Assembly (NCBI GenBank): GCA_032433765.1
Contig: JAVIAB010000041.1
Coordinates: 79,623,982-79,687,981, forward strand
Length of the DNA stretch: 64,000 nt
DNA from: Megaustenia siamemsis
Taxonomy: Eukaryota; Mollusca; Gastropoda; Stylommatophora; Ariophantidae
Reading direction: 5' to 3'
In this document: positions 48,701-63,608 of the stretch, in pieces
Position numbering within the stretch: the stretch's first letter is position 1
Layout of the letters: every line of letters starts with the position of its first letter
Notes under the pieces: model-generated
What the model saw: only the letters and a program-made list of their open reading frames with translations
Told to the model about the DNA's origin: nothing
Databases searched by the model: none
Translations under genes and position numbers: made by a program

Positions 48701-51700
48701 TCACCTCTGTTGTACATCTACCATCTCACCTCTGTTGAGCATCTACCATCTCACCTCTGTAGTACATCTACCATCTCACCTCTGTTGTACATCTACCATC
48801 TCACCTCTGTTGAGCATCTACCATCTCACCTCTGTTGTTAATCTACCATCTCACCTCTGTTGTACATCTACCATCTCCCCTCTGTTGAGCATCTACCATC
48901 TCACCTCTGTTGAGCATCTACCATCTCACCTCTGTCGTACATTTCCATCTCATCTCTTTTGTACATCTACCATCTCACCTCTGTTGTACATCTACCATCT
49001 CACCTCTGTTGAGCATCTACCATCTCACCTCTGTTGTACATCTACCATCACACCTCTGTTGGGCATCTACTATCTCACCTCTGTTGTACATCTACCATCT
49101 CACCTCTGTTGTACATCTACCATCTCACCTCTGTTGTACATCTACCATCTCACCTCTGTTGTACATCTACCATCTCACCTCTGTTGTACATCTACCATCT
49201 CACCTCTGTTGAGCATCTACCATCTCACCTCTGTAGTACATCTACCATCTCCCCTCTGTTGAGCATCTACCATCTCACCTCTGTTCAGCATCTACCATCT
49301 CACCTCTGTTGAGCATTTACCATCTCACCTGTGTTGAGCATCTACCATCTCACCTCTGTTGTACATCTACCATCTCACCTCTGTTGTACATCTGCCATCT
49401 CACCTCTGTTGAGCATTTACCATCTCACCTCTGTTGTACATCTACCATCTCACCTCTGTTGAGCATCTACCATCTCACCCCTGTTGTACATCTACCATCT
49501 CACCTCTGTTGTACATCTACCATCACACCTCTGTTGGGCATCTACTATCTCACCTCTGTTGTACATCTACCATCTCACCTCTGTTGAGCATCTACCATCT
49601 CACCTCTGTCGTACATTTTCCATCTCATCTCTGTTGTACATCTACAATCTTACCTCTGTTGTACATCTACCATCTCACCTCTGTTGAGCATCTACCATCT
49701 CACCTCTGTTGTACATCTACCATCACACCTCTGTTGGGCATCTACTATCTCACATGTGTTGTACATCTACCATCTCACCTCTGTTGTACATCTACCATCT
49801 CACCTCTAATGTATATATACCATCTCACCTCTGTTGGGCATCTACTATCTCACCTCTGTTGTTAATCTACCATCTCACCTCTGTTGAGTATCTACCATCT
49901 CACCTCTGTTGTACATTTTCCATCTCACCTCTGTTGTACATCTACCATCTCACCTCTGTTGTACATCTACCATCTCAACTCTGTTGTACATCTACCATCT
50001 CACCTCTAATGTACATATACCATCTCACCTCTGTTGTACATCTACCATCTCACCTCTAATGTACATATACCATCTCACCTCTGTTGTACATCTACCATCT
50101 CACCTCTGTTGAGCATCTACCATCTCACCTCTGTTGTACATCTACCATCTCACCTCTGTTGTACATCTACCATCTCACCTCTGTTGTACATCTACCATCT
50201 CACCTCTGTTGAGCATCTACCATCTCACCTCTGTTGTACATCTACCATCTCACCTCTGTTGAGCATATACCATCTCACCTCTGTTGTACATCTACCATCT
50301 CACCTCTGTTGAGCATCTACCATCTCTCCTCTGTTGTACATCTACCATCACACCTCTGTTGGGCATCTACTATCTCACCTCTGTTGTACATCTACCATCT
50401 CACCTCTGTTGTACATCTACCATCTCACCTCTGTTGTACATCTACCATCTCACCTCTGTTGTACATCTACCATCTCACCTCTGTTGGGCATCTACTATCT
50501 CACCTCTGTTGTACATCTACCATCTCACCTCTGTTGTACATCTACCATCTCACCTCTGTTGTACATCTACCATCTCACCTCTGTTGTACATCTACTATCT
50601 CACCTCTGTTGGGCATCTACCATCTCACCTCTGTTGTTAATCTACCATCTCACCTCTGTTGAGCATCTACCATCTCACCTCTGTTGTACATCTACCATCA
50701 CACCTCTGTTGGGCATCTACTATCTCACCTCTGTTGTACATCTACCATCTCACCTCTGTTGTACATCTACCATCTCACCTCTGTTGTACATCTACCATCT
50801 CACCTCTGTTGTACATCTACCATCTCACCTCTGTTGGGCATCTACTATCTCACCTCTGTTGTTAATCTACCATCTCACCTCTGTTGAGTATCTACCATCT
50901 CACCTCTGTTGTACATCTACCATCTCACCTCTGTTGAGCATCTACCATCTCACCTCTGTTGTACATCTACCATCTCACCTCTGTTGTACATCTACCATCT
51001 CACCTCTGTTGTACATCTACCATCTCACCTCTGTTGTACATCTACCATCTCACCTCTGTTGTACATCTACCATCTCACCTCTGTTGAGCATATACCATCT
51101 GACCTCTGTTGTACATCTACCATCTCACCTCTGTTGAGCATCTACCATCTCTCCTGTGTTGAGCATCTACCATCTCACCGCTGTTGTACATCTACCAACT
51201 CACCTCTGTTGTACATCTACAATCTCACCTCTGTTGAGCATCTACCATCTCACCTCTGTTGTACATCTACCATCTCACCTCTGTTGAGCATCTACCATCT
51301 CACCCCTGTTGTACATCTATCATCTCACCTCTGTTGTACATCTACCATCACACCTCTGTTGGGCATCTACTATCTCACCTCTGTTGTACATCTACCATCT
51401 CACCTCTGTTGAGCATCTACCATCTCACCTCTGTCGTACATTTTCCATCTCATCTCTGTTGTACATCTACCATCTCACCTCTGTTGTACATCTACCATCT
51501 CACCTCTGTTGAGCATCTACCATCTCACCTCTGTTGAGCATCTACCATCTCACCTCTGTTGAGCATCTACCATCTCACCACTGTTGAGCATCTACCATCT
51601 CACCTCTGTTGTACATCTACCATCTCACCTCTGTTGTACATCTACCATCTCACCTCTGTTGAGCATCTACCATCTCACCTCTGTTGTACATCTACCATCT

Positions 51701-52538
51701 CACCTCTCTTGTACATCTACCATCTCACCTCTGTTGAGCATCTACCATCTCAACTCTGTTGTACATCTACCATCTCACCTCTGTTGTACATCTACCATCT
51801 CCCCTCTGTTGAGCATCTACCATCTCACCTCTGTTCAGCATCTACCATCTCACCTCTGTTGAGCATTTACCATCTCACCTGTGTTGAGCATCTACCATCT
51901 CACCTCTGTTGTACATCTACCATCTCACCTCTGTTGTACATCTACCATCTCACCTCTGTTGAGCATCTACCATCTTACCTCTGTTGTACATCTACCATCT
52001 CACCTCTGTTGAGCATCTACCATCTCACCCTGTTGTACATCTACCATCTCACCTCTGTTGTACATCTACCATCACACCTCTGTTGGGCATCTACTATCTC
52101 ACCTCTGTTGTACATCTACCATCTCACCTCTGTTGAGCATCTACCATCTCACCTCTGTCGTACATTTTCCATCTCATCTCTTTTGTACATCTACCATCTC
52201 ACCTCTGTTGTACATCTACCATCTCACCTCTGTTGAGCATCTACCATCTCACCTCTGTTGTACATCTACCATCACACCTCTGTTGGGCATCTACTATCTC
52301 ACCTCTGTTGTACATCTACCATCTCACCTCTGTTGTACATCTACCATCTCACCTCTGTTGTACATCTACCATCTCACCTCTGTTGTACATCTACCATCTC
52401 ACCTCTGTTGTACATCTACCATCTCACCTCTGTTGAGCATCTACCATCTCACCTCTGTAGTACATCTACCATCTCACCTCTGTTGTACATCTACCATCTC
52501 ACCTCTGTTGAGCATCTACCATCTCACCTCTGTTGTTA
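45736..52538. repeat. Higher-order duplication of ~3.1 kb inside the 25-bp array
   Basis: The order of unit variants from about 45736 to 48840 is repeated from about 49434 to 52538 at a constant offset of 3,698 bp (148 units minus 2 bp), checked at more than ten marker positions. Single-base deletions (for example CACCCTGTTG at 52027) distinguish the copies. Confidence 0.85.
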
Positions 52539-55500
52539 ATCTACCATCTCACCTCTGTTGTACATCTACCATCTCCCCTCTGTTGAGCATCTACCATCTC
52601 ACCTCTGTTCAGCATCTACCATCTCACCTCTGTTGAGCATTTACCATCTCACCTGTGTTGAGCATCTACCATCTCACCTCTGTTGTACATCTACCATCTC
52701 ACCTCTGTTGTAAATCTACCATCTCACCTCTGTTGAGCATCTACCATCTCACCTCTGTTGTACATCTACCATCTCACCTCTGTTGAGCATCTACCATCTC
52801 ACCCCTGTTGTACATCTACCATCTCACCTCTGTTGTACATCTACCATCACACCTCTGTTGGGCATCTACTATCTCACCTCTGTTGTACATCTACCATCTC
52901 ACCTCTGTTGAGCATCTACCATCTCACCTCTGTCGTACATTTCCATCTCATCTCTGTTGTACATCTACAATCTCACCTCTGTTGTACATCTACCATCTCA
53001 CCTCTGTTGAGCATCTACCATCTCACCTCTGTTGTACATCTACCATCACACCTCTGTTGGGCATCTACTATCTCACATGTGTTGTACATCTACCATCTCA
53101 CCTCTGTTGTACATCTAGCATCTCACCTCTGTTGTACATCTACCATCTCACCTCTAATGTATATATACCATCTCACCTCTGTTGGGCATCTACTATCTCA
53201 CCTCTGTTGTTAATCTACCATCTCACCTCTGTTGAGTATCTACCATCTCACCTCTGTTGTACATTTTCCATCTCACCTCTGTTGTACATCTACCATCTCA
53301 CCTCTGTTGTACATCTACCATCTCACCTCTGTTGTACATCTACCATCTCACCTCTAATGTACATATACCATCTCACCTCTGTTGTACATCTACCATCTCA
53401 CCTCTAATGTACATATACCATCTCACCTCTGTTGTACATCTACCATCTCACCTCTGTTGAGCATCTACCATCTCACCTCTGTTGTACATCTACCATCTCA
53501 CCTCTGTTGTACATCTACCATCTCAGCTCTGTTGTACATCTACCATCTCACCTCTGTTGAGCATCTACCATCTCACCTCTGTTGTACATCTACCATTTCA
53601 CCTCTGTTGAGCATATACCATCTCACCTCTGTTGTACATCTACCATCTCACCTCTGTTGAGCATCTACCATCTCACTTCTGTTGTACATCTACCATCACA
53701 CCTCTGTTGGGCATCTACTATCTCACCTCTGTTGTACATCTACCATCTCACCTCTGTTGTACATCTACCATCTCACCTCTGTTGTACATCTACCATCTCA
53801 CCTCTGTTGGGCATCTACTATCTCACCTCTGTTGTACATCTACCATCTCACCTCTGTTGTACATCTACCATCTCACCTCTGTTGTACATCTACCATCTCA
53901 CCTCTGTTGTACATCTACTATCTCACCTCTGTTGGGCATCTACCATCTCACCTCTGTTGTTAATCTACCATCTCACCTCTGTTGAGCATCTACCATCTCA
54001 CCTCTGTTGTACATCTACCATCACACCTCTGTTGGGCATCTACTATCTCACCTCTGTTGTACATCTACCATCTCACCTCTGTTGTACATCTACCATCTCA
54101 CCTCTGTTGTACATCTACCATCTCACCTCTGTTGGGCATCTACTATCTCACCTCTGTTGTTAATCTACCATCTCACCTCTGTTGAGTATCTACCATCTCA
54201 CCTCTGTTGTACATTTTCCATCTCACCTGTGTTGTACATCTACCATCTCACCTCTGTTGTACATCTACCATCTCACCTCTGTTGTACATCTACCATCTCA
54301 CCTCTAATGTACATATACCATCTCACCTCTGTTGGGCATCTACTATCTCACCTCTGTTGTTAATCTACCATCTCACCTCTGTTGTTAATCTACCATCTCA
54401 CCTCTGTTGAGCATCTACCATCTCACCTCTGTTGTACATCTACCATCACACCTCTGTTGGGCATCTACTATCTCACCTCTGTTGTACATCTACCATCTCA
54501 CCTCTGTTGTACATCTACCATCTCACCTCTGTTGTACATCTACCATCTCACCTCTGTTGGGCATCTACTATCTCACCTCTGTTGTTAATCTACCATCTCA
54601 CCTCTGTTGAGTATCTACCATCTCACCTCTGTTGTACATTTTCCATCTCACCTGTGTTGTACATCTACCATCTCACCTCTGTTGTACATCTACCATCTCA
54701 CCTCTGTTGTACATCTACCATCTCACCTCTAATGTACATATACCATCTCACCTCTGTTGGGCATCTACTATCTCACCTCTGTTGTTAATCTACCATCTCA
54801 CCTCTGTTGAGTATCTACCTTCTCACCTCTGTTGTACATTTTCCATCTCACCTCTGTTGTACATCTACCATCTCACCTCTGTTGTACATCTACCATCTCA
54901 CCTCTGTTGTACATCTACCATCTCACCTCTAATGTACATATACCATCTCACCTCTGTTGTACATCTACCATCTCACCTCTGTTGAGCATCTACCATCTCA
55001 CCTCTGTTGTACATCTACCATCTCACCTCTGTTGTACATCTACCATCTCAGCTCTGTTGTACATCTACCATCTCACCTCTGTTGAGCATCTACCATCTCA
55101 CCTCTGTTGTACATCTACCATTTCACCTCTGTTGAGCATATACCATCTCACCTCTGTTGTACATCTACCATCTCACCTCTGTTGAGCATCTACCATCTCA
55201 CTTCTGTTGTACATCTACCATCACACCTCTGTTGGGCATCTACTATCTCACCTCTGTTGTACATCTACCATCTCACCTCTGTTGTACATCTACCATCTCA
55301 CCTCTGTTGTACATCTACCATCTCACCTCTGTTGGGCATCTACTATCTCACCTCTGTTGTACATCTACCATCTCACCTCTGTTGTACATCTACCATCTCA
55401 CCTCTGTTGTACATCTACCATCTCACCTCTGTTGGGCATCTACTATCTCACCTCTGTTGTTAATCTACCATCTCACCTCTGTTGTACATCTACCATCTCA

Positions 55501-57530
55501 CCTCTGTTGGGCATCTACTATCTCACCTCTGTTGTTAATCTACCATCTCACCTCTGTTGAGTATCTACCATCTCACCTCTGTTGTACATTTTCCATCTCA
55601 CCTGTGTTGTACATCTACCATCTCACCTCTGTTGTACATCTACCATCTCACCTCTGTTGTACATCTACCATCTCACCTCTAATGTACATATACCATCTCA
55701 CCTCTGTTGGGCATCTACTATCTCACCTCTGTTGTTAATCTACCATCTCACCTCTGTTGTTAATCTACCATCTCACCTCTGTTGAGCATCTACCATCTCA
55801 CCTCTGTTGTACATCTACCATCACACCTCTGTTGGGCATCTACTATCTCACCTCTGTTGTACATCTACCATCTCACCTCTGTTGTACATCTACCATCTCA
55901 CCTCTGTTGTACATCTACCATCTCACCTCTGTTGGGCATCTACTATCTCACCTCTGTTGTTAATCTACCATCTCACCTCTGTTGAGTATCTACCATCTCA
56001 CCTCTGTTGTACATTTTCCATCTCACCTGTGTTGTACATCTACCATCTCACCTCTGTTGTACATCTACCATCTCACCTCTGTTGTACATCTACCATCTCA
56101 CCTCTAATGTACATATACCATCTCACCTCTGTTGGGCATCTACTATCTCACCTCTGTTGTTAATCTACCATCTCACCTCTGTTGAGTATCTACCTTCTCA
56201 CCTCTGTTGTACATTTCCATCTCACCTCTGTTGTACATCTACCATCTCACCTCTGTTGTACATCTACCATCTCACCTCTGTTGTACATCTACCATCTCAC
56301 CTCTAATGTACATATACCATCTCACCTCTGTTGTACATCTACCATCTCACCTCTGTTGAGCATCTACCATCTCACCTCTGTTGTACATCTACCATCTCAC
56401 CTCTGTTGTACATCTACCATCTCAGCTCTGTTGTACATCTACCATCTCACCTCTGTTGAGCATCTACCATCTCACCTCTGTTGTACATCTACCATTTCAC
56501 CTCTGTTGAGCATATACCATCTCACCTCTGTTGTACATCTACCATCTCACCTCTGTTGAGCATCTACCATCTCACTTCTGTTGTACATCTACCATCACAC
56601 CTCTGTTGGGCATCTACTATCTCACCTCTGTTGTACATCTACCATCTCACCTCTGTTGTACATCTACCATCTCACCTCTGTTGTACATCTACCATCTCAC
56701 CTCTGTTGGGCATCTACTATCTCACCTCTGTTGTACATCTACCATCTCACCTCTGTTGTACATCTACCATCTCACCTCTGTTGTACATCTACCATCTCAC
56801 CTCTGTTGTACATCTACTATCTCACCTCTGTTGGGCATCTACCATCTCACCTCTGTTGTTAATCTACCATCTCACCTCTGTTGAGCATCTACCATCTCAC
56901 CTCTGTTGTACATCTACCATCACACCTCTGTTGGGCATCTACTATCTCACCTCTGTTGTACATCTACCATCTCACCTCTGTTGTACATCTACCATCTCAC
57001 CTCTGTTGTACATCTACCATCTCACCTCTGTTGGGCATCTACTATCTCACCTCTGTTGTTAATCTACCATCTCACCTCTGTTGAGTATCTACCATCTCAC
57101 CTCTGTTGTACATTTTCCATCTCACCTGTGTTGTACATCTACCATCTCACCTCTGTTGTACATCTACCATCTCACCTCTGTTGTACATCTACCATCTCAC
57201 CTCTAATGTACATATACCATCTCACCTCTGTTGGGCATCTACTATCTCACCTCTGTTGTTAATCTACCATCTCACCTCTGTTGTTAATCTACCATCTCAC
57301 CTCTGTTGAGCATCTACCATCTCACCTCTGTTGTACATCTACCATCACACCTCTGTTGGGCATCTACTATCTCACCTCTGTTGTACATCTACCATCTCAC
57401 CTCTGTTGTACATCTACCATCTCACCTCTGTTGTACATCTACCATCTCACCTCTGTTGGGCATCTACTATCTCACCTCTGTTGTTAATCTACCATCTCAC
57501 CTCTGTTGAGTATCTACCATCTCACCTCTG

Positions 57531-60500
57531 TTGTACATTTTCCATCTCACCTGTGTTGTACATCTACCATCTCACCTCTGTTGTACATCTACCATCTCAC
57601 CTCTGTTGTACATCTACCATCTCACCTCTAATGTACATATACCATCTCACCTCTGTTGGGCATCTACTATCTCACCTCTGTTGTTAATCTACCATCTCAC
57701 CTCTGTTGAGTATCTACCTTCTCACCTCTGTTGTACATTTTCCATCTCACCTCTGTTGTACATCTACCATCTCACCTCTGTTGTACATCTACCATCTCAC
57801 CTCTGTTGTACATCTACCATCTCACCTCTAATGTACATATACCATCTCACCTCTGTTGTACATCTACCATCTCACCTCTAATGTACATATACCATCTCAC
57901 CTCTGTTGTACATCTACCATCTCACCTATGTTGAGCATCTACCATCTCACCTCTGTTGTACATCTACCATCTCACCTCTGTTGTACATCTACCATCTCAC
58001 CTCTGTTGTACATCTACCATCTCACCTCTGTTGAGCATCTACCATCTCACCTCTGTTGTGCATCTACCATCTCACCTCTGTTGTACATCTACCATCTCAC
58101 CTCTGTTGAGCATATACCATCTCACCTCTGTTGTACATCTACCATCTCACCTCTGTTGAGCATCTACCATCTCACCTCTAATGTACATATACCATCTCAC
58201 CTCTGTTGTACATCTACCATCTCACCTCTAATGTACATATACCATCTCACCTCTGTTGTACATCTACCATCTCACCTCTGTTGAGCATCTACCATCTCAC
58301 CTCTGTTGTACATCTACCATCTCACCTCTGTTGTACATCTACCATCTCACCTCTGTTGTACATCTACCATCTCACCTCTGTTGTACATCTACCATCTCAC
58401 CTCTGTTGTACATCTACCATCTCACCTCTGTTGAGCATATACCATCTCACCTCTGTTGTACATCTACCATCTCACCTCTGTTGAGCATCTACCATCTCTC
58501 CTGTGTTGAGCATCTACCATCTCACCTCTGTTGTACATCTACCATCTCACCTCTGTTGTACATCTGCCATCTCACCTCTGTTGAGCATCTACCATCTCAC
58601 CTCTGTTGTACATCTACCATCTCACCTCTGTTGAGCATCTACCATCTCACCCCTGTTGTACATCTATCATCTCACCTCTGTTGTACATCTACCATCACAC
58701 CTCTGTTGGGCATCTACTATCTCACCTCTGTTGTACATCTACCATCTCACCTCTGTTGAGCATCTACCATCTCACCTCTGTCGTACATTTTCCATCTCAT
58801 CTCTGTTGTACATCTACCATCTCACCTCTGTTGTACATCTACCATCTCACCTCTGTTGAGCATCTACCATCTCACCTCTGTTGAGCATCTACCATCTCAC
58901 CTCTGTTGAGCATCTACCAACTCACCACTGTTGAGCATCTACCATCTCACCTCTGTTGTACATCTACCATCTCACCTCTGTTGTACATCTACCATCTCAC
59001 CTCTGTTGAGCATCTACCATCTCACCTCTGTTGTACATCTACCATCTCACCTCTGTTGTACATCTACCATCTCACCTCTGTTGAGCATCTACCATCTCAA
59101 CTCTGTTGTACATCTACCATCTCACCTCTGTTGTACATCTACCATCTCCCCTCTGTTGAGCATCTACCATCTCACCTCTGTTCAGCATCTACCATCTCAC
59201 CTCTGTTGAGCATTTACCATCTCACCTCTGTTGTACATCTACCATCTCACCTCTGTTGTACATCTACCATCTCACCTCTGTTGGGCATCTACTATCTCAC
59301 CTCTGTTGTACATCTACCATCTCACCTCTGTTGTACATCTACCATCTCACCTCTGTTGTACATCTACCATCTCACCTCTGTTGTACATCTACTATCTCAC
59401 CTCTGTTGGGCATCTACCATCTCACCTCTGTTGTTAATCTACCATCTCACCTCTGTTGAGCATCTACCATCTCACCTCTGTTGTACATCTACCATCACAC
59501 CTCTGTTGGGCATCTACTATCTCACCTCTGTTGTACATCTACCATCTCACCTCTGTTGTACATCTACCATCTCACCTCTGTTGTACATCTACCATCTCAC
59601 CTCTGTTGTACATCTACCATCTCACCTCTTTTGGGCATCTACTATCTCACCTCTGTTGTTAATCTACCATCTCACCTCTGTTGAGTATCTACCATCTCAC
59701 CTCTGTTGTACATTTTCCATCTCACCTGTGTTGTACATCTACCATCTCACCTCTGTTGTACATCTACCATCTCACCTCTGTTGTACATCTACCATCTCAC
59801 CTCTAATGTACATATACCATCTCACCTTTTTTGGGCATCTACTATCTCACCTCTGTTGTTAATCTACCATCTCACCTCTGTTGAGTATCTACCTTCTCAC
59901 CTCTGTTGTACATTTTCCATCTCACCTCTGTTGTACATCTACCATCTCACCTCTGTTGTACATCTACCATCTCACCTCTGTTGTACATCTACCATCTCAC
60001 CTCTAATGTACATATACCATCTCACCTCTGTTGTACATCTACCATCTCACCTCTAATGTACATATACCATCTCACCTCTGTTGTACATCTACCATCTCAC
60101 CTATGTTGAGCATCTACCATCTCACCTCTGTTGTACATCTACCATCTCACCTCTGTTGTACATCTACCATCTCACCTCTGTTGTACATCTACCATCTCAC
60201 CTCTGTTGAGCATCTACCATCTCACCTCTGTTGTACATCTACCATCTCACCTCTGTTGTACATCTACCATCTCACCTCTGTTGAGCATATACCATCTCAC
60301 CTCTGTTGTACATCTACCATCTCACCTCTGTTGAGCATCTACCATCTCACCTCTAATGTACATATACCATCTCACCTCTGTTGTACATCTACCATCTCAC
60401 CTCTAATGTACATATACCATCTCACCTCTGTTGTACATCTACCATCTCACCTCTGTTGAGCATCTACCATCTCACCTCTGTTGTACATCTACCATCTCAC

Positions 60501-63500
60501 CTCTGTTGTACATCTACCATCTCACCTCTGTTGTACATCTACCATCTCACCTCTGTTGTACATCTACCATCTCACCTCTGTTGTACATCTACCATCTCAC
60601 CTCTGTTGAGCATATACCATCTCACCTCTGTTGTACATCTACCATCTCACCTCTGTTGAGCATCTACCATCTCTCCTGTGTTGAGCATCTACCATCTCAC
60701 CTCTGTTGTACATCTACCATCTCACCTCTGTTGTACATCTGCCATCTCACCTCTGTTGAGCATCTACCATCTCACCTCTGTTGTACATCTACCATCTCAC
60801 CTCTGTTGAGCATCTACCATCTCACCCCTGTTGTACATCTATCATCTCACCTCTGTTGTACATCTACCATCACACCTCTGTTGGGCATCTACTATCTCAC
60901 CTCTGTTGTACATCTACCATCTCACCTCTGTTGTACATCTACCATCTCACCTCTGTTGTACATCTACCATCTCACCTCTGTTGTACATCTACTATCTCAC
61001 CTCTGTTGGGCATCTACCATCTCACCTCTGTTGTTAATCTACCATCTCACCTCTGTTGAGCATCTACCATCTCACCTCTGTTGTACATCTACCATCACAC
61101 CTCTGTTGGGCATCTACTATCTCACCTCTGTTGTACATCTACCATCTCACCTCTGTTGTACATCTACCATCTCACCTCTGTTGTACATCTACCATCTCAC
61201 CTCTGTTGTACATCTACCATCTCACCTCTGTTGGGCATCTACTATCTCACCTCTGTTGTTAATCTACCATCTCAACTCTGTTGTACATCTACCATCTCAC
61301 CTCTGTTGTACATCTACCATCCCCCCTCTGTTGAGCATCTACCATCTCACCTCTGTTCAGCATCTACCATCTCACCTCTGTTGAGCATTTACCATCTCAC
61401 CTGTGTTGAGCATCTACCATCTCACCTCTGTTGTACACCTACCATCTCACCTCTGTTGTACATCTACCATCTCACCTCTGTTGAGCATCTACCATCTCAC
61501 CTCTGTTGTACATCTACCATCTCACCTCTGTTGAGCATCTACCATCTCACCCCTGTTGTACATCTACCATCTCACCTCTGTTGTACATCTACCATCACAC
61601 CTCTGTTGGGCATCTACTATCTCACCTCCGTTGTACATCTACCATCTCACCTCTGTTGAGCATCTACCATCTCACCTCTGTTGTACATCTACCATATCCC
61701 CTCTGTTGAGCATCTACCATCTCACCTCTGTTCAGCATCTACCATCTCACCTCTGTTGAGCATTTACCATCTCACCTCTGTTGTACATCTACCATCTCAC
61801 CTCTGTTGTACATCTACCATCTCACCTCTGTTGGGCATCTACTATCTCACCTCTGTTGTACATCTACCATCTCACCTCTGTTGTACATCTACCATCTCAC
61901 CTCTGTTGTACATCTACCATCTCACCTCTGTTGTACATCTACTATCTCACCTCTGTTGGGCATCTACCATCTCACCTCTGTTGTTAATCTACCATCTCAC
62001 CTCTGTTGAGCATCTACCATCTCACCTCTGTTGTACATCTACCATCACACCTCTGTTGGGCATCTACTATCTCACCTCTGTTGTACATCTACCATCTCAC
62101 CTCTGTTGTACATCTACCATCTCACCTCTGTTGTACATCTACCATCTCACCTCTGTTGTACATCTACCATCTCACCTCTGTTGGCATCTACTATCTCACC
62201 TCTGTTGTTAATCTACCATCTCACCTTTGTTGAGTATCTACCATCTCACCTCTGTTGTACATTTTCCATCTCACCTGTGTTGTACATCTACCATCTCACC
62301 TCTGTTGTACATCTACCATCTCACCTCTGTTGTACATCTACCATCTCACCTCTAATGTACATATACAATCTCACCTCTGTTGGGCATCTACTATCTCACC
62401 TCTGTTGTTAATCTACCATCTCACCTCTGTTGAGTATCTACCTTCTCACCTCTGTTGTACATTTTCCATCTCACCTCTGTTGTACATCTACCATCTCACC
62501 TCTGTTGTACATCTACCATCTCACCTCTGTTGTACATCTACCATCTCACCTCTAATGTACATATACCATCTCACCTCTGTTGTACATCTACCATCTCACC
62601 TCTAATGTACATATACCATCTCACCTCTGTTGTACATCTACCATCTCACCTATGTTGAGCATCTACCATCTCACCTCTGTTGTACATCTACCATCTCACC
62701 TCTGTTGTACATCTACCATCTCACCTCTGTTATACATCTACCATCTCACCTCTGTTGAGCATCTACCATCTCACCTCTGTTGTACATCTACCATCTCACC
62801 TCTGTTGTACATCTACCATCTCACCTCTGTTGAGCATATACCATCTCACCTCTGTTGTACATCTACCATCTCACCTCTGTTGAGCATCTACCATCTCACC
62901 TCTAATGTACATATACCATCTCACCTCTGTTGTACATCTACCATCTCACCTCTAATGTACATATACCATCTCACCTCTGTTGTACATCTACCATTTCACC
63001 TCTGTTGAGCATCTACCATCTCACCTCTGTTGTACATCTACCATCTCACCTCTGTTGTACATCTAATATCTCACCTCTGTTGTACATCTACCATCTCACC
63101 TCTGTTGTACATCTACCATCTCACCTCTGTTGTACATCTACCATCTCACCTCTGTTGAGCATATACCATCTCACCTCTGTTGTACATCTACCATCTCACC
63201 TCTGTTGAGCATCTACCATCTCTCCTGTGTTGAGCATCTACCATCTCACCTCTGTTGTACATCTACCATCTCACCTCTGTTGTACATCTGCCATCTCACC
63301 TCTGTTGAGCATCTACCATCTCACCTCTGTTGTACATCTACCATCTCACCTCTGTTGAGCATCTACCATCTCACCCCTGTTGTACATCTATCATCTCAAC
63401 TCTGTTGTACATCTACCATCACACCTCTGTTGGGCATCTACTATCTCACCTCTGTTGTACATCTACCATCTCACCTCTGTTGAGCATCTACCATCTCACC

Positions 63501-63608
63501 TCTGTCGTACATTTTCCATCTCATCTCTGTTGTACATCTACCATCTCACCTCTGTTGTACATCTACCATCTCACCTCTGTTGAGCATCTACCATCTCACC
63601 TCTGTTGA
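57531..63608. repeat. Three-copy higher-order repeat inside the 25-bp array
   Basis: Blocks starting at 57531, 59706 and 62255 share unit-variant order over roughly 1.1-1.3 kb. Offsets are 2,175 bp (87 units) and 2,549 bp (102 units minus 1 bp), each constant at several markers. Confidence 0.85.
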
